Origin: Nitrospira sp.
GTDB taxonomy: Bacteria; Nitrospirota; Nitrospiria; Nitrospirales; Nitrospiraceae
Length of the DNA: 64,000 bases
Direction: 5' to 3'
Assembly: GCA_030123625.1 (NCBI GenBank)
Contig: CP126121.1
Location: 4,194,179 to 4,258,178 of the forward strand
How positions within the stretch are numbered: the stretch's first letter is position 1; every line of letters starts with the position of its first letter. The notes beneath the pieces were generated by a model. The model saw only the letters and a program-made list of their open reading frames with translations, was not told where the DNA came from and did no database searches. Below, piece after piece: positions 1 through 9,380 of this stretch. The position numbers and the translations under genes were made by a program.

Positions 1-167
1 ATCATTCGGTTGGTCATTGGTGCCAGAAAGAACTGGCTGGTAGGGCCGGTCGCTCCTTTTCCGGCCACGTTGTGCAGCTCGCTGAAGGCGCTCACCTCGT
101 AGTCGTTCAACAAGGCATGCACCTGTTCCACGAGCGATTCCCGAAAGACGATCACCAACATTTTCAT
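1..167 (-). CDS. P-II-like protein (PG0541-type, transporter-associated), 3' part outside window
   Basis: The reading frame starts at an ATG whose first base is 167 and runs off the left edge, giving 55 residues. It opens MKMLVIVFRESL and contains a conserved stretch ending SAFSELHNVAGKG. This resembles the small P-II-like family usually encoded beside RND efflux genes; its binding function is inferred from the fold, not known. An AGGAG lies about eight bases before the ATG and supports the start. The partner transporter, if any, would lie outside the window. The family call comes from recognising the N-terminal pattern only. Confidence 0.6.
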   Translation of the reverse strand, partial: MKMLVIVFRESLVEQVHALLNDYEVSAFSELHNVAGKGATGPTSQFFLAPMTNRM

Positions 168-315
168 AGGCAGCTCTCCTGTGCACAGGCCGTGGTGTCA
201 TCGAACTTTTGGAACTTTTGATTCCAGCCAGTATTCCATCCATTGTCGGGGGCTATCGGCAAATACAAGGTCAAGGGTCTTCTCGCATCAGACAGGATGG
301 ACCGATGGGTCTACA

Positions 316-361
316 GGACCTGAGGTCCGGCTCGACAAGAGTGGAGGCGATACGCTATAAA
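316..361 (+). promoter_or_regulatory. Probable sigma-70 promoter with an upstream palindrome
   Basis: TCGACA at 332-337 and TATAAA at 356-361 are separated by 18 bases, a good match to a housekeeping promoter for the small membrane protein at 408. Just upstream, GGACCT-G-AGGTCC (316-328) is a perfect inverted repeat that could be an operator. No regulator is encoded next to it. Confidence 0.45.
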
Positions 362-407
362 TTGAGCTACTCAACGACCTCGTGAGAGTATCAACCAGGA
401 CGGTTTT

Positions 408-713
408 ATGCAAGAATACGCAGCGTATTACGGTACTGCCTGTATCATCTTTTCCGCCTATCTCCTCATCAAGGGGTTCCTTGCCGCGTCAAGACAGCGA
501 AGCGAAGATCATTCCACGACGTTGGTCCCGGCCTATCTCTATGGAATCCTGGCCTCGATTCTGCTGACCGTTGGGTTGGGATTTTTTCGGCCGAGCTTGC
601 CCTGGTGGGGATATCGATTGATTTTCCCCGGTACGACGATGCTCTTTCCAGGCGTCATCTATCTCGTCGGTCGGCGACCTCCGAAGCCCGATCTCGATCG
701 CGTCGACGCCTAA
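408..713 (+). CDS. Small hypothetical membrane protein (101 aa)
   Basis: I do not recognise a named family. The protein has about three hydrophobic segments, near residues 5-27, 45-62 and 70-88, so it is probably an inner-membrane protein. It ends in a short charged tail (RRPPKPDLDRVDA). AGGA lies seven bases before the ATG and a promoter-like sequence lies at 332-361. It is transcribed away from the P-II-like gene and converges on the minus-strand lipoprotein gene at 755-1969, so it probably stands alone. Confidence 0.6.
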   Translation: MQEYAAYYGTACIIFSAYLLIKGFLAASRQRSEDHSTTLVPAYLYGILASILLTVGLGFFRPSLPWWGYRLIFPGTTMLFPGVIYLVGRRPPKPDLDRVDA

Positions 714-754
714 CCGGGCGCCATTCATTGTAGACAGCCGGATATCTATCCCGT

Positions 755-1969
755 TTATTTGGGGATGGTAATGCTTGGTACGCCGGCGCGTGGAACCTCA
801 GTGACGGTCATCTGAAATAACTGTGACAAGAGCTTGAACGCTTCTCGGTTCCAGCGGGCCTGTGGCCCGGTCGTGTTGACGGCGTAATACTGCCCATGGG
901 ATTTCATCACGAGATCCAATCCCGTCGGCGATGATGATGACACGAGCAGATCCATCGTCTTGACGGGATTCTCCGCCACCTCGGGAGTGCGGAGATCTTT
1001 GTCGACATGATATTCCGGTTCCTCAGCGATGGAATGCCCCAGAAAGTTCAACATCGCGTTGAAGCTGCGCAATCGAAAGTCGCCTCTAATCGGCCAGTCA
1101 CCGCCATAATGTCCCGGGCGAATATCAAACGTCACGTCATTGACTAGCACCTGTTCGTCCTCCTGGTGCAAGCGGAGCCGCTCTTCTTTGGATAGTGAAT
1201 CGGGATCGTAGTTGGTGATCAGCGTGCCGCCTTCAACTTGTTTTCGCAATGTGTACGTCTTGTGTTGCCTGTTATACTCCACCTGGTATTCCTGTTCGAG
1301 CGCTTTGAATCCTTCCGCGGTGATCGAGTCGGCGGGGATGGTCCAGCTTCGTTCAATGATCAACGGTTCAACATGCAGCCTATTGTGGTCTTGAATGGCC
1401 GAAAGATGAAGAACCACACGCCGAAACATTTCATAGCCGATCTTGTCGGACGGATTATTCCGATAGGCGATTACTCCCCCGTCTCCTTTCAATCGAAGTT
1501 CGTTGGCCATCAGGCGGAGGAGAAGATCGATATCGATGCCCTGCCGTAGGAGCAGCGTCAGTTTGGATTCTTGAAATGGAGTAAGTAAGCGCTTGGTAAA
1601 GTCTTCCCCCTCGATCGGCGCAATGCTGATGGTCGGATTCTCGGCCACGTTTCCGCTGATGAGGGGCAGGATCTGCGTACTAGCCAGACCCGCGAGAGCC
1701 GGTGTGGCGCCGGCCGTGAAACGAAAATCGAAGGTCGCGGCGACGTTGGAGACGCCGGTAAAGTGAACCGGCTGATGGTGTTGTGCCCGCGCGATATTGA
1801 TAAGCAGTTGCTTGGATTGTGCATCCGTGATGGCCTCATCATAGGCAATCACCGCTCGAGTCAACGTGACCGGCGAGAGACATCCTGACAGCAAGATCAC
1901 ATAGATAAAGGCAAGGGAGATGAGAGGTACGGAAGGGAAGACTTTCCTTGTCATCGTCGGTTGGCCCAT
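755..1969 (-). CDS. Hypothetical lipoprotein (404 aa)
   Basis: The N-terminus has basic residues, a hydrophobic core and the lipobox LLSGC near residues 27-31, so the product is predicted to be exported and lipidated. The mature part starts with a conserved-looking segment (AYDEAITDAQSKQLLINIARAQ) and continues with mixed polar sequence. No enzymatic motif is seen. A second ATG lies five codons downstream, and neither start has a strong ribosome site. It lies downstream of the P450 gene on the same strand, about 90 bases away, but nothing links their functions. The lipoprotein call is sound; the function is unknown. Confidence 0.65.
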   Translation of the reverse strand: MGQPTMTRKVFPSVPLISLAFIYVILLSGCLSPVTLTRAVIAYDEAITDAQSKQLLINIARAQHHQPVHFTGVSNVAATFDFRFTAGATPALAGLASTQILPLISGNVAENPTISIAPIEGEDFTKRLLTPFQESKLTLLLRQGIDIDLLLRLMANELRLKGDGGVIAYRNNPSDKIGYEMFRRVVLHLSAIQDHNRLHVEPLIIERSWTIPADSITAEGFKALEQEYQVEYNRQHKTYTLRKQVEGGTLITNYDPDSLSKEERLRLHQEDEQVLVNDVTFDIRPGHYGGDWPIRGDFRLRSFNAMLNFLGHSIAEEPEYHVDKDLRTPEVAENPVKTMDLLVSSSSPTGLDLVMKSHGQYYAVNTTGPQARWNREAFKLLSQLFQMTVTEVPRAGVPSITIPK

Positions 1970-2058
1970 TATTCGATTGCCTCACGCAATCGGACGCGAG
2001 TTGTACCATACTAATGAGAAGATGCCCAGTACGGAGGAACGGATTCGAGCAGGGTGAT

Positions 2059-3474
2059 CTAGGCGTGGGCGTGAACCGGCTCCGCAGTCGCAACCCGTTG
2101 AACGATCATCTGCACCGGAACATCGGGGCGTAGCGTCATGACGGGCTCCGGTCGAATTACCTGGCCGTCAACGAGGCGCAACCGAACTTTGGACGCGATC
2201 GTCGCCAAGATCAATAGTCCTTCCAACTCCGCAAAGGACTCTCCGAGGCACCGACGTCCACCGGCACCGAACGGGATGTAGCTGAACGGCGGCCGGGTCC
2301 GGTTTGCCTCTTCCGAAAATCGCTCAGGATCAAATCGGTTGGGATCCGGGAACCATCGCGCATTGCGGTGCAGACTCCAGGGGCTGATGAAGACCCACGC
2401 GCCCGACGGCAGTATTGCGCCGGATGGAAGGTGGTCCTGAGTGTGCGCAAGACGGGTATGGAGGCTCCAGGCTGGAGGGTAGAGGCGCAATGACTCGTTC
2501 CAGACCATCTTCGTATACCGCAAACGAGGCACATCAGCCGCAGTTGGAAGACGGTCACCTAAAACCTCGTTCAATTCGCACGTAAACCGTTCCCATACCG
2601 ATCGACATTGCGACAACAAATACCAGGTCCAGGTCAGCGCATTCGTGGTGGTTTCGTGGCCGGCGAGCAAGAACGTCATGAGCTCGTCGCGGATCTCTTC
2701 GTCACTCAGTTGCCGACCGTCCATATCCGTCGCAGCTAATAATAGCGACAGCACATCCTCGTTCCGATGAGACGACGCGCGCCTTTCCTCGATAAACAGG
2801 TGAATCATCGACTCCATAGCCCCCAGTCCGCGAGTAAGCCGGCGATGAGTAGGTATCGGCACCCACAGTGGGATCAAGGTCGCGAGAAGGGAATCATACT
2901 GTAGCTTGATCAAGCTTTGGCCGACCGCAATGGTCTGCCGTATAGTATCGGCTTCGGTACCGACTTCACGTCTGAAGAGCAGACGCCAGATCACCGATAG
3001 AGTGAGATAGGCCATTTCCTGTCCGATATCGATGATCGTCCCATCGTGCCAGTGTCCCAGGAGGTCTTGAGTCTTGTTCGTTATCAGGTCGGTATACGCA
3101 GTCACGTGATTTCCATGAAAGAAGGGAAGCAACAGCCGCCGCTGATGGTGATGCATTTCGCCTTCCGAATGGAGGACGCCCTGGCCGAAGATGCGCGATT
3201 CAGCCGGAGCGACCGGAGCCTTCCGATAATTGTCTTGATTCGTCACCAGCACATGCTTGACGTCGGCCGGATGGTTCAGCACATACATGGCGGCATCGCG
3301 CTGACGCAAGAGCAGTTCGAGAACAAGCCCCAACGGGAGTTTGACCACATCGCCGTAAGTTTGGCAGTGCAAGAGGAAGCCGAGGGTGTCTCGCCGAAGT
3401 TGGGGGAAAGGACCTCTCCAACGAGAGACGCGTGGGCCGGAAAAGATGGGAGGTGGAATGATCTGATTGGTCAT
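2059..3474 (-). CDS. Cytochrome P450
   Basis: At 471 residues this is a full-length bacterial class P450. Diagnostic motifs appear in order: the I-helix oxygen-activation motif AGHETT, the K-helix ExxR as ESLR, and the heme-ligand loop FGAGGRRCLG with Cys409 as the axial thiolate. It needs ferredoxin and reductase partners, and none is encoded next to it. The MHS-type transporter gene ends 45 bases upstream on the same strand, so the two may share a transcript. The substrate cannot be read from the sequence. There is no signal peptide and no N-terminal membrane anchor, so the enzyme should be cytosolic. No clear ribosome site precedes the chosen ATG. Confidence 0.95.
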   Translation of the reverse strand: MTNQIIPPPIFSGPRVSRWRGPFPQLRRDTLGFLLHCQTYGDVVKLPLGLVLELLLRQRDAAMYVLNHPADVKHVLVTNQDNYRKAPVAPAESRIFGQGVLHSEGEMHHHQRRLLLPFFHGNHVTAYTDLITNKTQDLLGHWHDGTIIDIGQEMAYLTLSVIWRLLFRREVGTEADTIRQTIAVGQSLIKLQYDSLLATLIPLWVPIPTHRRLTRGLGAMESMIHLFIEERRASSHRNEDVLSLLLAATDMDGRQLSDEEIRDELMTFLLAGHETTTNALTWTWYLLSQCRSVWERFTCELNEVLGDRLPTAADVPRLRYTKMVWNESLRLYPPAWSLHTRLAHTQDHLPSGAILPSGAWVFISPWSLHRNARWFPDPNRFDPERFSEEANRTRPPFSYIPFGAGGRRCLGESFAELEGLLILATIASKVRLRLVDGQVIRPEPVMTLRPDVPVQMIVQRVATAEPVHAHA

Positions 3475-3519
3475 GCAGGCTATGCGTTGGTCATGAAATG
3501 CGGCATGTTGTCCATATTG

Positions 3520-4815
3520 TCAATGAGTTTCAGCATGAATCTCGCCTGGTTCTTTCAGCTCTTCACGAATCGTAGACAGGGCGATCAACGACAGGACGGC
3601 GCATAGGCTGACATACCATCCCGGAGCAAGCACACTCCCGCTCCGTTCCATAACCACTGTGGCCATCAACGGTGCAGTCCCGCCGAACAGAGCCGAGGCA
3701 ATATTGTAGGAAGTTGAGAGGCCTGTGTAACGTCGGGCGACCGGGAAGAGAATCGCCACGATGGCAAAGAACGGACCCATATAAGCCGACACGAGCACCG
3801 TAATCAAGACTTGAGCCGTGACGATCAATGCGAGATGGCCGCTGCTCAACCACAAAAAGAACGGGACTGTGCCGAGGGCAAGACCTGCGGCACCGGCGGC
3901 CAGTACCCATCGATGCCCGACTCGATCAGACAGCTTACCCATGAACGGAATCAGTATTGCCAACAGAGCCATACACAGCGTGTTGATCAGCAATGCCGTT
4001 CCCATCGGGAGGTCGGCCACTTTTGTCAGATAGCTGGGGAGAAATACATAGAAGATGTAAAACCCGACGCCATGCAACAGGACGAGACCGATCACTTGCA
4101 GCAGCGGCGCACGGTGCGATCTGAATACCTCGCGGACCGGTGAGGAAGACACCACACCGGCTTGTTGCAGCCGCTCAAAAGCCGGCGACTCGGGAATGCG
4201 CCGGCGGAGATACCAACCCACCAATGCGATGACACTTCCCGCCACGAACGGAATGCGCCATCCCCATTCCTGAAGATCATCCGGTGAGAGGCTCGTCGTC
4301 ATCAAGGTGCCGACACCGGAGCCCGACAGCGCGCCGATCTGCGCGCTGAACCCCGCCCAGCTACCGATGTAGCCTCGCTCAGTCGATGCAGCATGCTCAA
4401 CGAGGAAGGTTACGGAGCCGGTGAATTCTCCACCGACCGATAGACCTTGAAGGAAGCGCAGAGCCGTGAGTGTCAATGGTGCCGCAAGACCGACTTGCGC
4501 ATAGGTCGGCAATAAGCCGACCAAGCAGGTGGGCAATGCCATCAAGAGAATGGACCAGGCCAAGGCCGCTCGTCGTCCCCTGGTATCGCCCCAGTATCCG
4601 AACAGCAGCGCACCCAGTGGTCTGGCAAGAAAACCGACGGCGAAGACGCCGAACGTGGCCATTAAGGATAACGACGGATCCGAAGCAGGAAAGAAGAGCC
4701 CGGACAAGACCGGCGCGAAGTATCCAAAGAGGGCAAAATCGTACCACTCCAGCACATTCCCGATCGCCCCGGCCAACACCGTCTTGCGTAATACGGTTGG
4801 TCCATCTGAGTCCAT
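3520..4815 (-). CDS. MFS transporter, metabolite:H+ symporter type
   Basis: The 431-residue protein has about twelve hydrophobic segments. It begins with the hallmark of the MHS family (GNVLEWYDFALFGYFAP), followed by an RPLGALLFGYWGDTRGRR loop, the family's version of the MFS signature between helices 2 and 3. Relatives move organic acids, betaine or proline together with protons. An in-frame ATG lies 16 codons upstream of the chosen start. The one at 4815 is preferred because GAGGGTG precedes it at normal spacing and the shorter N-terminus matches the family. The P450 gene follows on the same strand, so the transporter may import or export its substrate or product. That link is inference. 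Confidence 0.88.
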   Translation of the reverse strand: MDSDGPTVLRKTVLAGAIGNVLEWYDFALFGYFAPVLSGLFFPASDPSLSLMATFGVFAVGFLARPLGALLFGYWGDTRGRRAALAWSILLMALPTCLVGLLPTYAQVGLAAPLTLTALRFLQGLSVGGEFTGSVTFLVEHAASTERGYIGSWAGFSAQIGALSGSGVGTLMTTSLSPDDLQEWGWRIPFVAGSVIALVGWYLRRRIPESPAFERLQQAGVVSSSPVREVFRSHRAPLLQVIGLVLLHGVGFYIFYVFLPSYLTKVADLPMGTALLINTLCMALLAILIPFMGKLSDRVGHRWVLAAGAAGLALGTVPFFLWLSSGHLALIVTAQVLITVLVSAYMGPFFAIVAILFPVARRYTGLSTSYNIASALFGGTAPLMATVVMERSGSVLAPGWYVSLCAVLSLIALSTIREELKEPGEIHAETH

Positions 4816-5009
4816 GAAGACGCACCCTCGTACAGCAGCGCAAAGTCGCGGCCACCATACCATGAATGGCTATCGGCTCGCCGAGTCGTATTATGGGCAT
4901 GTGGGGAAAGGAGCGGAGCGTAGGACTTCTCTCTCTACGCAGTTCGTGGCGGCACTGTGTTCGGGCCATTGAAATGCGAGATTGCTAAGGTTCCCATCAC
5001 GTTAGAAAT

Positions 5010-6494
5010 TCATCGCCATTCAACAGCTCCAAACCCCGTCTTGCCGAGAAAGACATACATGAGGCTGATGGTTTCGACCGTCTGATCGCGGAATTCGACG
5101 TTGGGATAGCGGGCATCGCGGTGCGAGACGGCATAGCGGAGCGCTATGCCATGAGGGCCGAGAATACGGAACGTTAAGGAAGTTTCACCACGCAGAATGT
5201 TCTCTTTCCCATGCGGCTCTGCGGACAGAAGACCGCTGACATAATATTCACGTCCTGTGAAGTCGAGCATCGCACGATCCCCCAAGATCAGCCGCAGCGC
5301 GAGAAGCCCTTGACCTGTCGTTCCATAGTGGTAGTCGCGTTCTTCGATACGCTGAATGCTGCCCGCTGCGCCATAGCCGGGACCGGCGAGCGCCACGCCT
5401 TGAAGAGCAATTGAACGTGACAGCCAGGATTGCCAGATGGTGCCGAGCGAAAGCGCGACGCTGGAGGTTCGGAACACTTGCGGTGAAATATAGTCATAAC
5501 TGCCGAACAAACCCCACGCTCCACGGGTCGGTTCGCCAAGCGCGTAGGTGGTTCCGATCAACAAGCCGCGTGTATTGATGCTTTCCAGCGTATTGGTCGT
5601 GACCGCCGTAACATGAAAGTCAAAATAGTCGAACGGACGTGCATAGCGATAGCCCGGCTTACCGGGCAACCCGTACGAAAACGTGACATCGCCAATAGCG
5701 CCGTGCTCGCGAACGCCCGATGGAACGTTGTGACTGCTCGTGGAGACTATGCCGCCGAGTCGCAGACGCAAGAACGTGGCCGGCTGGCGGCTCGGGAAGA
5801 CTGTATCGAAACGATTACCGAACATCAGGCGGTTGAACCCCGTAGGAGGTGAGAGAATCGCTGCGCCAAGTTCCCGCCAGAAGCCGGGCCTTCCCTCGTC
5901 GGTTTCGAGCAACAGACTCGCCATGCGAAAGAGCGGTTCTCCCAGCAAGGTCCCACCGATAGGAGTGGCGATCATGTCGTTGATCGATGGCGGTGTGGTT
6001 TCCCCCGCGATCTCCCAAAAGAAACTCCCGGCTGAACTATAAAGCAATGATTCCCAGAAACTGAGGCCTGTCGATCGAGCGATTCCATAATAAATGCTGC
6101 CGCCGTACGGATGCAGGAACTGATTGACGGAGAACTGATCATTGTCCAGAACCCATTTGGAATCCGTGAGATGTTGCCAAATGGTATCGCCGTCCGTGCG
6201 ATAGGCGCTCTTGGGATCAGTAAAATGTCGGTCGTATTGATTGAGGAGGAAGAGATAGGCCAGGAGCTCCCCCGCGGGAATAAGATAACTGCGACCGGCA
6301 CCGGTTTCCCAATTGAGGACCGTGCTTCCACTGGTGAAAGTCGTGTGATGACCGTTCGTATCATGATCGGGAAGGGTGGGACCAATCAGCTGATCCGGGT
6401 GACTCTTCTCGGATTGCGGGATGGAGACATCGGCTGAGCCGATAGTCGGCATTAAGAGTATCAAGGCCAGGACGGCTGATAAGAGGCGCTCCAT
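5010..6494 (-). CDS. DUF3943 family exported protein
   Basis: From the ATG at 6494 the protein is 494 residues and starts with a clear signal peptide (MERLLSAVLALILLMPTIGSA). A longer frame begins 31 codons upstream, but that extension is arginine-rich and would bury the signal. The region HPYGGSIYYGIARSTG and the following WEIAGETTPPSINDMI stretch match the core of DUF3943. The C-terminal half has alternating aromatic and polar residues typical of outer-membrane beta strands. The function of the family is not known. The transglycosylase gene lies 89 bases upstream on the same strand, so both may act at the cell envelope. Confidence 0.75.
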   Translation of the reverse strand: MERLLSAVLALILLMPTIGSADVSIPQSEKSHPDQLIGPTLPDHDTNGHHTTFTSGSTVLNWETGAGRSYLIPAGELLAYLFLLNQYDRHFTDPKSAYRTDGDTIWQHLTDSKWVLDNDQFSVNQFLHPYGGSIYYGIARSTGLSFWESLLYSSAGSFFWEIAGETTPPSINDMIATPIGGTLLGEPLFRMASLLLETDEGRPGFWRELGAAILSPPTGFNRLMFGNRFDTVFPSRQPATFLRLRLGGIVSTSSHNVPSGVREHGAIGDVTFSYGLPGKPGYRYARPFDYFDFHVTAVTTNTLESINTRGLLIGTTYALGEPTRGAWGLFGSYDYISPQVFRTSSVALSLGTIWQSWLSRSIALQGVALAGPGYGAAGSIQRIEERDYHYGTTGQGLLALRLILGDRAMLDFTGREYYVSGLLSAEPHGKENILRGETSLTFRILGPHGIALRYAVSHRDARYPNVEFRDQTVETISLMYVFLGKTGFGAVEWR

Positions 6495-6583
6495 GCTTGC
6501 AGGAGTGGATAATACACGAGGTTCGAGAAATACTAGGTATTCCCCTAGGGCGGGGGAGCGTCTTGGTTTCAATCTGAGAGGGC

Positions 6584-7447
6584 TCAACGATGGATACTGG
6601 TGGGAATCGACCCGGCCGCCAACATCGTAAAGATCCGGTACATGGTCCTGACTCTCGTGAGGTAAGCTTTCACATCATGGTCACCGCAGCGCTGGTTAGC
6701 CAGGAGACGAAAGTTCCGTTTTGCGTAGTCACGGCCCGCCCCGGCGCCGCAGAGGTGGATGACCGCAGCCAGATCCTGTTTCTGTTGGAATGTCGCCGGT
6801 CGCTCTCCGATTGCTTTCGCGACATGGCGGTCGAGGTATGCGGCGGTCAGCTCGATGGCGTGGCCTGGGATGACTCTGGTGTAGAGACTGTTGAACCAAC
6901 AGGAGTTGAAGTTGTGCCATGGTCCCTCTTCAACGACCACATGGTTGTGAATGCAGTAGCGTTTCCCTTCTTGAAACGTACCGTCGGTAATTTGGAACAT
7001 GCCGACTGCCGTCGAGGCTGGTTGATACCACTCTAACGGATTCGAGGAGACAAAGCGCCACCGCCAGTAGGTCCGCGCCACAGGATTACCGGAGCCCTCG
7101 GCTTGGGCCAAAGCGGCCAGCAGTTCCGCTGTAATAATGGCTGTCGAATGCGCCTCAAACAACGCACCGTATTCTCTCCATGTCTCGCGGGGACTCTTGG
7201 TGAGCGCATTCTCCACCGGAAAGAACAATTCCGTCGGTTTGTAGACCGTATGATAGGCCCAATTGATGCCCAACAGGACGACGAAGAGAAGGCTGGTACT
7301 GATGGCCAGCCGTGCCGCTGGCGGTGTTCGGCTGACGGCCCAGAGAAATAAGCAGAGATTCTGCCACCGCCGATGAGCGAAGCGCGCCATCGACATCAAT
7401 GGATGAGGATGGCGTGAACGAGAACGGGTGTGGCGGCGACGGCGCAT
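6584..7447 (-). CDS. SLT-type lytic transglycosylase-like protein
   Basis: The 287-residue protein has a very basic N-terminus, one membrane segment at about residues 45-63, and then a lysozyme-like domain facing the periplasm. The segment LLAALAQAEGSGNP places the likely catalytic glutamate at residue 117, and ASTAVGMFQIT is the typical motif that follows in SLT domains. Such enzymes cut peptidoglycan between MurNAc and GlcNAc, forming 1,6-anhydro ends. The long insert with several cysteines (around EGKRYCIHNH and FNSCWF) is unusual and could form a disulfide. The start is uncertain: no ribosome site is evident, and an internal ATG at 7396 would still leave the anchor intact. Confidence 0.78.
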   Translation of the reverse strand: MRRRRHTRSRSRHPHPLMSMARFAHRRWQNLCLFLWAVSRTPPAARLAISTSLLFVVLLGINWAYHTVYKPTELFFPVENALTKSPRETWREYGALFEAHSTAIITAELLAALAQAEGSGNPVARTYWRWRFVSSNPLEWYQPASTAVGMFQITDGTFQEGKRYCIHNHVVVEEGPWHNFNSCWFNSLYTRVIPGHAIELTAAYLDRHVAKAIGERPATFQQKQDLAAVIHLCGAGAGRDYAKRNFRLLANQRCGDHDVKAYLTRVRTMYRIFTMLAAGSIPTSIHR

Positions 7448-7635
7448 GTGGCAGAGTAACAGAAAACAGATACATTCTTCCTGTCAGAGGTTATGTGCTA
7501 AAGGGTACACAATGGTTCTGTAAAACGCCGAATGTATGAACGATCTTGCATTGTCGTCCGGACGGGATCAATATGGCCAAGCAACCGTGATCACATCATT
7601 CATGCATGGTGACCTGTAGGCTCTGGGAGGCTTGT

Positions 7636-8145
7636 ATGCAACGACTCGTGGCGCTGAGCATCATCCTGTGGGCGATCTTTGTATCCTCCTCCGCATTCTC
7701 GCAATCATTTACCGACAAGGCCAAGAAAGACAATGCAGTCGACATGAGTGACGACGATCCGGCAATGCAGAAAGCTATGGAGCGCGCACGGGCGGGATTG
7801 GAAGCTTTTCTTCGAAAAGCCGAGGCACCGCCACCCAACACCGACCAGTATTCGGTCAAGGTCAGAGTAAGCGAGGGCGATAACCAGGAGTATCTGTGGG
7901 TCTCCAATCTGAAAGCACAAGGAGAACTCTGGTCTGGGCGGATCGACAACCTCCCGATGATTCGTTCAGTCAAAAAAGGGCAATCATACTCATTTGCAAA
8001 GACAGAAATCGTCGATTGGACTTATATTGATAAGAGCAAGAAGAAGATTTTCGGAAATTTCACCACATGTGCGCTTCTTACCAGGGAGCCGCCGAGTGTC
8101 GCAGAGTCGATTCAGAAGCAATATGGCCTCGACTGCGATCGCTGA
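7636..8145 (+). CDS. DUF2314 (YegJ-like) exported protein
   Basis: From the ATG at 7636 the product is 169 residues with a signal peptide ending near SSSAFSQ. GGGAGG lies about seven bases before this ATG, which favours it over the in-frame ATG ten codons upstream. The mature part contains VKVRVSEGDNQEYLWV, then FSGR/WSGRIDN-type and DWTYID segments characteristic of DUF2314, a small periplasmic family of unknown function. It is monocistronic: the gene before it is divergent and the next gene is on the other strand. Confidence 0.75.
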   Translation: MQRLVALSIILWAIFVSSSAFSQSFTDKAKKDNAVDMSDDDPAMQKAMERARAGLEAFLRKAEAPPPNTDQYSVKVRVSEGDNQEYLWVSNLKAQGELWSGRIDNLPMIRSVKKGQSYSFAKTEIVDWTYIDKSKKKIFGNFTTCALLTREPPSVAESIQKQYGLDCDR

Positions 8146-8294
8146 TGTCGCACGTCCACAATTTCTGAATGCCGCACCGTTCCGATTCGCAAATCTGTTC
8201 GTTAACCGGCTGTCCCGCTGATCACTTTTCACGCCATGCGGAGCTTTTAATTTTCTGCCTGCGGAAGGGGAGGATGGTGTGGTGTCCGCAAATC

Positions 8295-8378
8295 TCAGAT
8301 ATTGTTCTTGTCTATGAATAAGGTAGACACGACGATTAATAAACCAATACACACAAAGAAGGCGACGATAATGTGCAT
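8295..8378 (-). CDS. 27-residue single-pass membrane peptide
   Basis: On the minus strand an ATG at 8378 opens a 27-codon frame ending in TGA at 8295-8297. Residues 3-22 are almost all Ile, Val, Phe, Leu, Ala, Gly, Cys, Ser or Thr, enough for one membrane span, followed by the polar tail IDKNNI. AAAGGAG ends seven bases before the ATG, one of the best ribosome sites in the window, which is the main reason to believe the gene is real. It resembles small hydrophobic subunits or stress peptides in general form, but I recognise no family. No larger gene overlaps it. Confidence 0.55.
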   Translation of the reverse strand: MHIIVAFFVCIGLLIVVSTLFIDKNNI

Positions 8379-8751
8379 ATTCAACTCCTTTGCAATTCCC
8401 TTAGGACGAAGGACTTGGTTGTCGCATCGCGACCTCCAAGTTCCTCATGACTCGTGCGTGTTGCCGCTCCGCTTTCCACATACGGCTCCGATCCGCCTTC
8501 GGCCCGTCACCCAACTAGTGTAGCCAACACTTCAAATACATGCGTAAGCGATTGAAATCGTAAATTAAAATTATCAGAGTTTCTTTAACTTCAGACGGTC
8601 GTGGTGAGCGAGCGCCGATCGTAAAGCAGATCGGTCTCATGCCGCATAGTGCCGTGAGGATATGGGGACGCTTGCAAGGTAGAAGAGGCCGTACCTATAA
8701 TGCATGCCGTTGAAGAGGGTGCTTTAACTATGTGGAGGAAACAGAGCGATC
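8379..8751. other. 373-base intergenic region
   Basis: Apart from the ribosome site of the 27-residue peptide at its left end and the ndk promoter at 8672-8701, I see no coding sequence, RNA gene or strong repeat here. It includes an AT-rich stretch around 8560-8595 that could hold the promoter of the minus-strand peptide. Confidence 0.5.
8672..8701 (+). promoter_or_regulatory. Probable ndk promoter
   Basis: A perfect TATAAT lies at 8696-8701, with TTGCAA at 8672-8677 eighteen bases upstream. Transcription would begin about 45 bases before the ndk start codon. Confidence 0.5.
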
Positions 8752-9171
8752 ATGAGTGAGCGAACGTTGGCCATCATCAAGCCGGACGCAGTCAAGAAAA
8801 ACGCCATCGGGGACATTATGCATCGGTATGAACAAGCGGGATTGAAGCCGATCGCCATCAGGATGATTCACATGTCTCAGTCGGTGGCGGAAGGATTTTA
8901 TGCCGTACACAAAGCACGCCCTTTTTTCCCAAGCCTCTGCACCTTCATGTCTTCCGGACCTGCGGTCGTCCTCGTGTTGCAGGGTGACAATGCCATCAAG
9001 AAGAATCGCGAGCTGATGGGGGCGACCGACCCGGAAAAAGCCGATGCTGGAACTATCCGCAAAACACACGGAACGAATATCGAATTCAACGCCGTGCATG
9101 GTTCCGACTCTCCGGAAACCGCGCAATTCGAGATTGGATATTTTTTCCCCGGCATGGAGATTTTCCGCTGA
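8752..9171 (+). CDS. ndk: Nucleoside diphosphate kinase
   Basis: The 139-residue protein has the normal family length and begins [14 protein letters not shown]. The active-site segment NAVHGSDS places the phosphorylated histidine at residue 116. The enzyme moves the gamma phosphate of ATP onto other nucleoside diphosphates through a phosphohistidine and keeps NTP and dNTP pools balanced in the cytosol. A perfect -10 box lies upstream and two strong hairpins follow, so it is probably transcribed alone. Confidence 0.97.
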   Translation: MSERTLAIIKPDAVKKNAIGDIMHRYEQAGLKPIAIRMIHMSQSVAEGFYAVHKARPFFPSLCTFMSSGPAVVLVLQGDNAIKKNRELMGATDPEKADAGTIRKTHGTNIEFNAVHGSDSPETAQFEIGYFFPGMEIFR

Positions 9172-9180
9172 CCTTCCCGT

Positions 9181-9242
9181 GTGGGAAGAGCGGATATCCT
9201 CGCTCTTCCCACTCCAGAAGAACGGCGCTGGTGCCGTTCTTC
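9181..9242 (+). terminator. Two consecutive perfect hairpins after ndk
   Basis: GTGGGAAGAGCG (9181-9192) pairs exactly with CGCTCTTCCCAC (9201-9212) around an eight-base loop. Four bases later GAAGAACGGC (9217-9226) pairs exactly with GCCGTTCTTC (9233-9242) around a six-base loop. The tail after the second hairpin is only moderately T-rich, so termination is likely but not textbook. Confidence 0.6.
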
Positions 9243-9380
9243 GATTTCTGTTTGCGGGCACCGTTTCGGAATTGAACCGGTTCTGGTTTCGATGATTTAG
9301 AGATCTTTCCTTCGACCCTAGTCCAGATCGTTCCTTGACAATGCCGGTCGGCCCCAACTACCATCCGAAAGTATCTCTCA

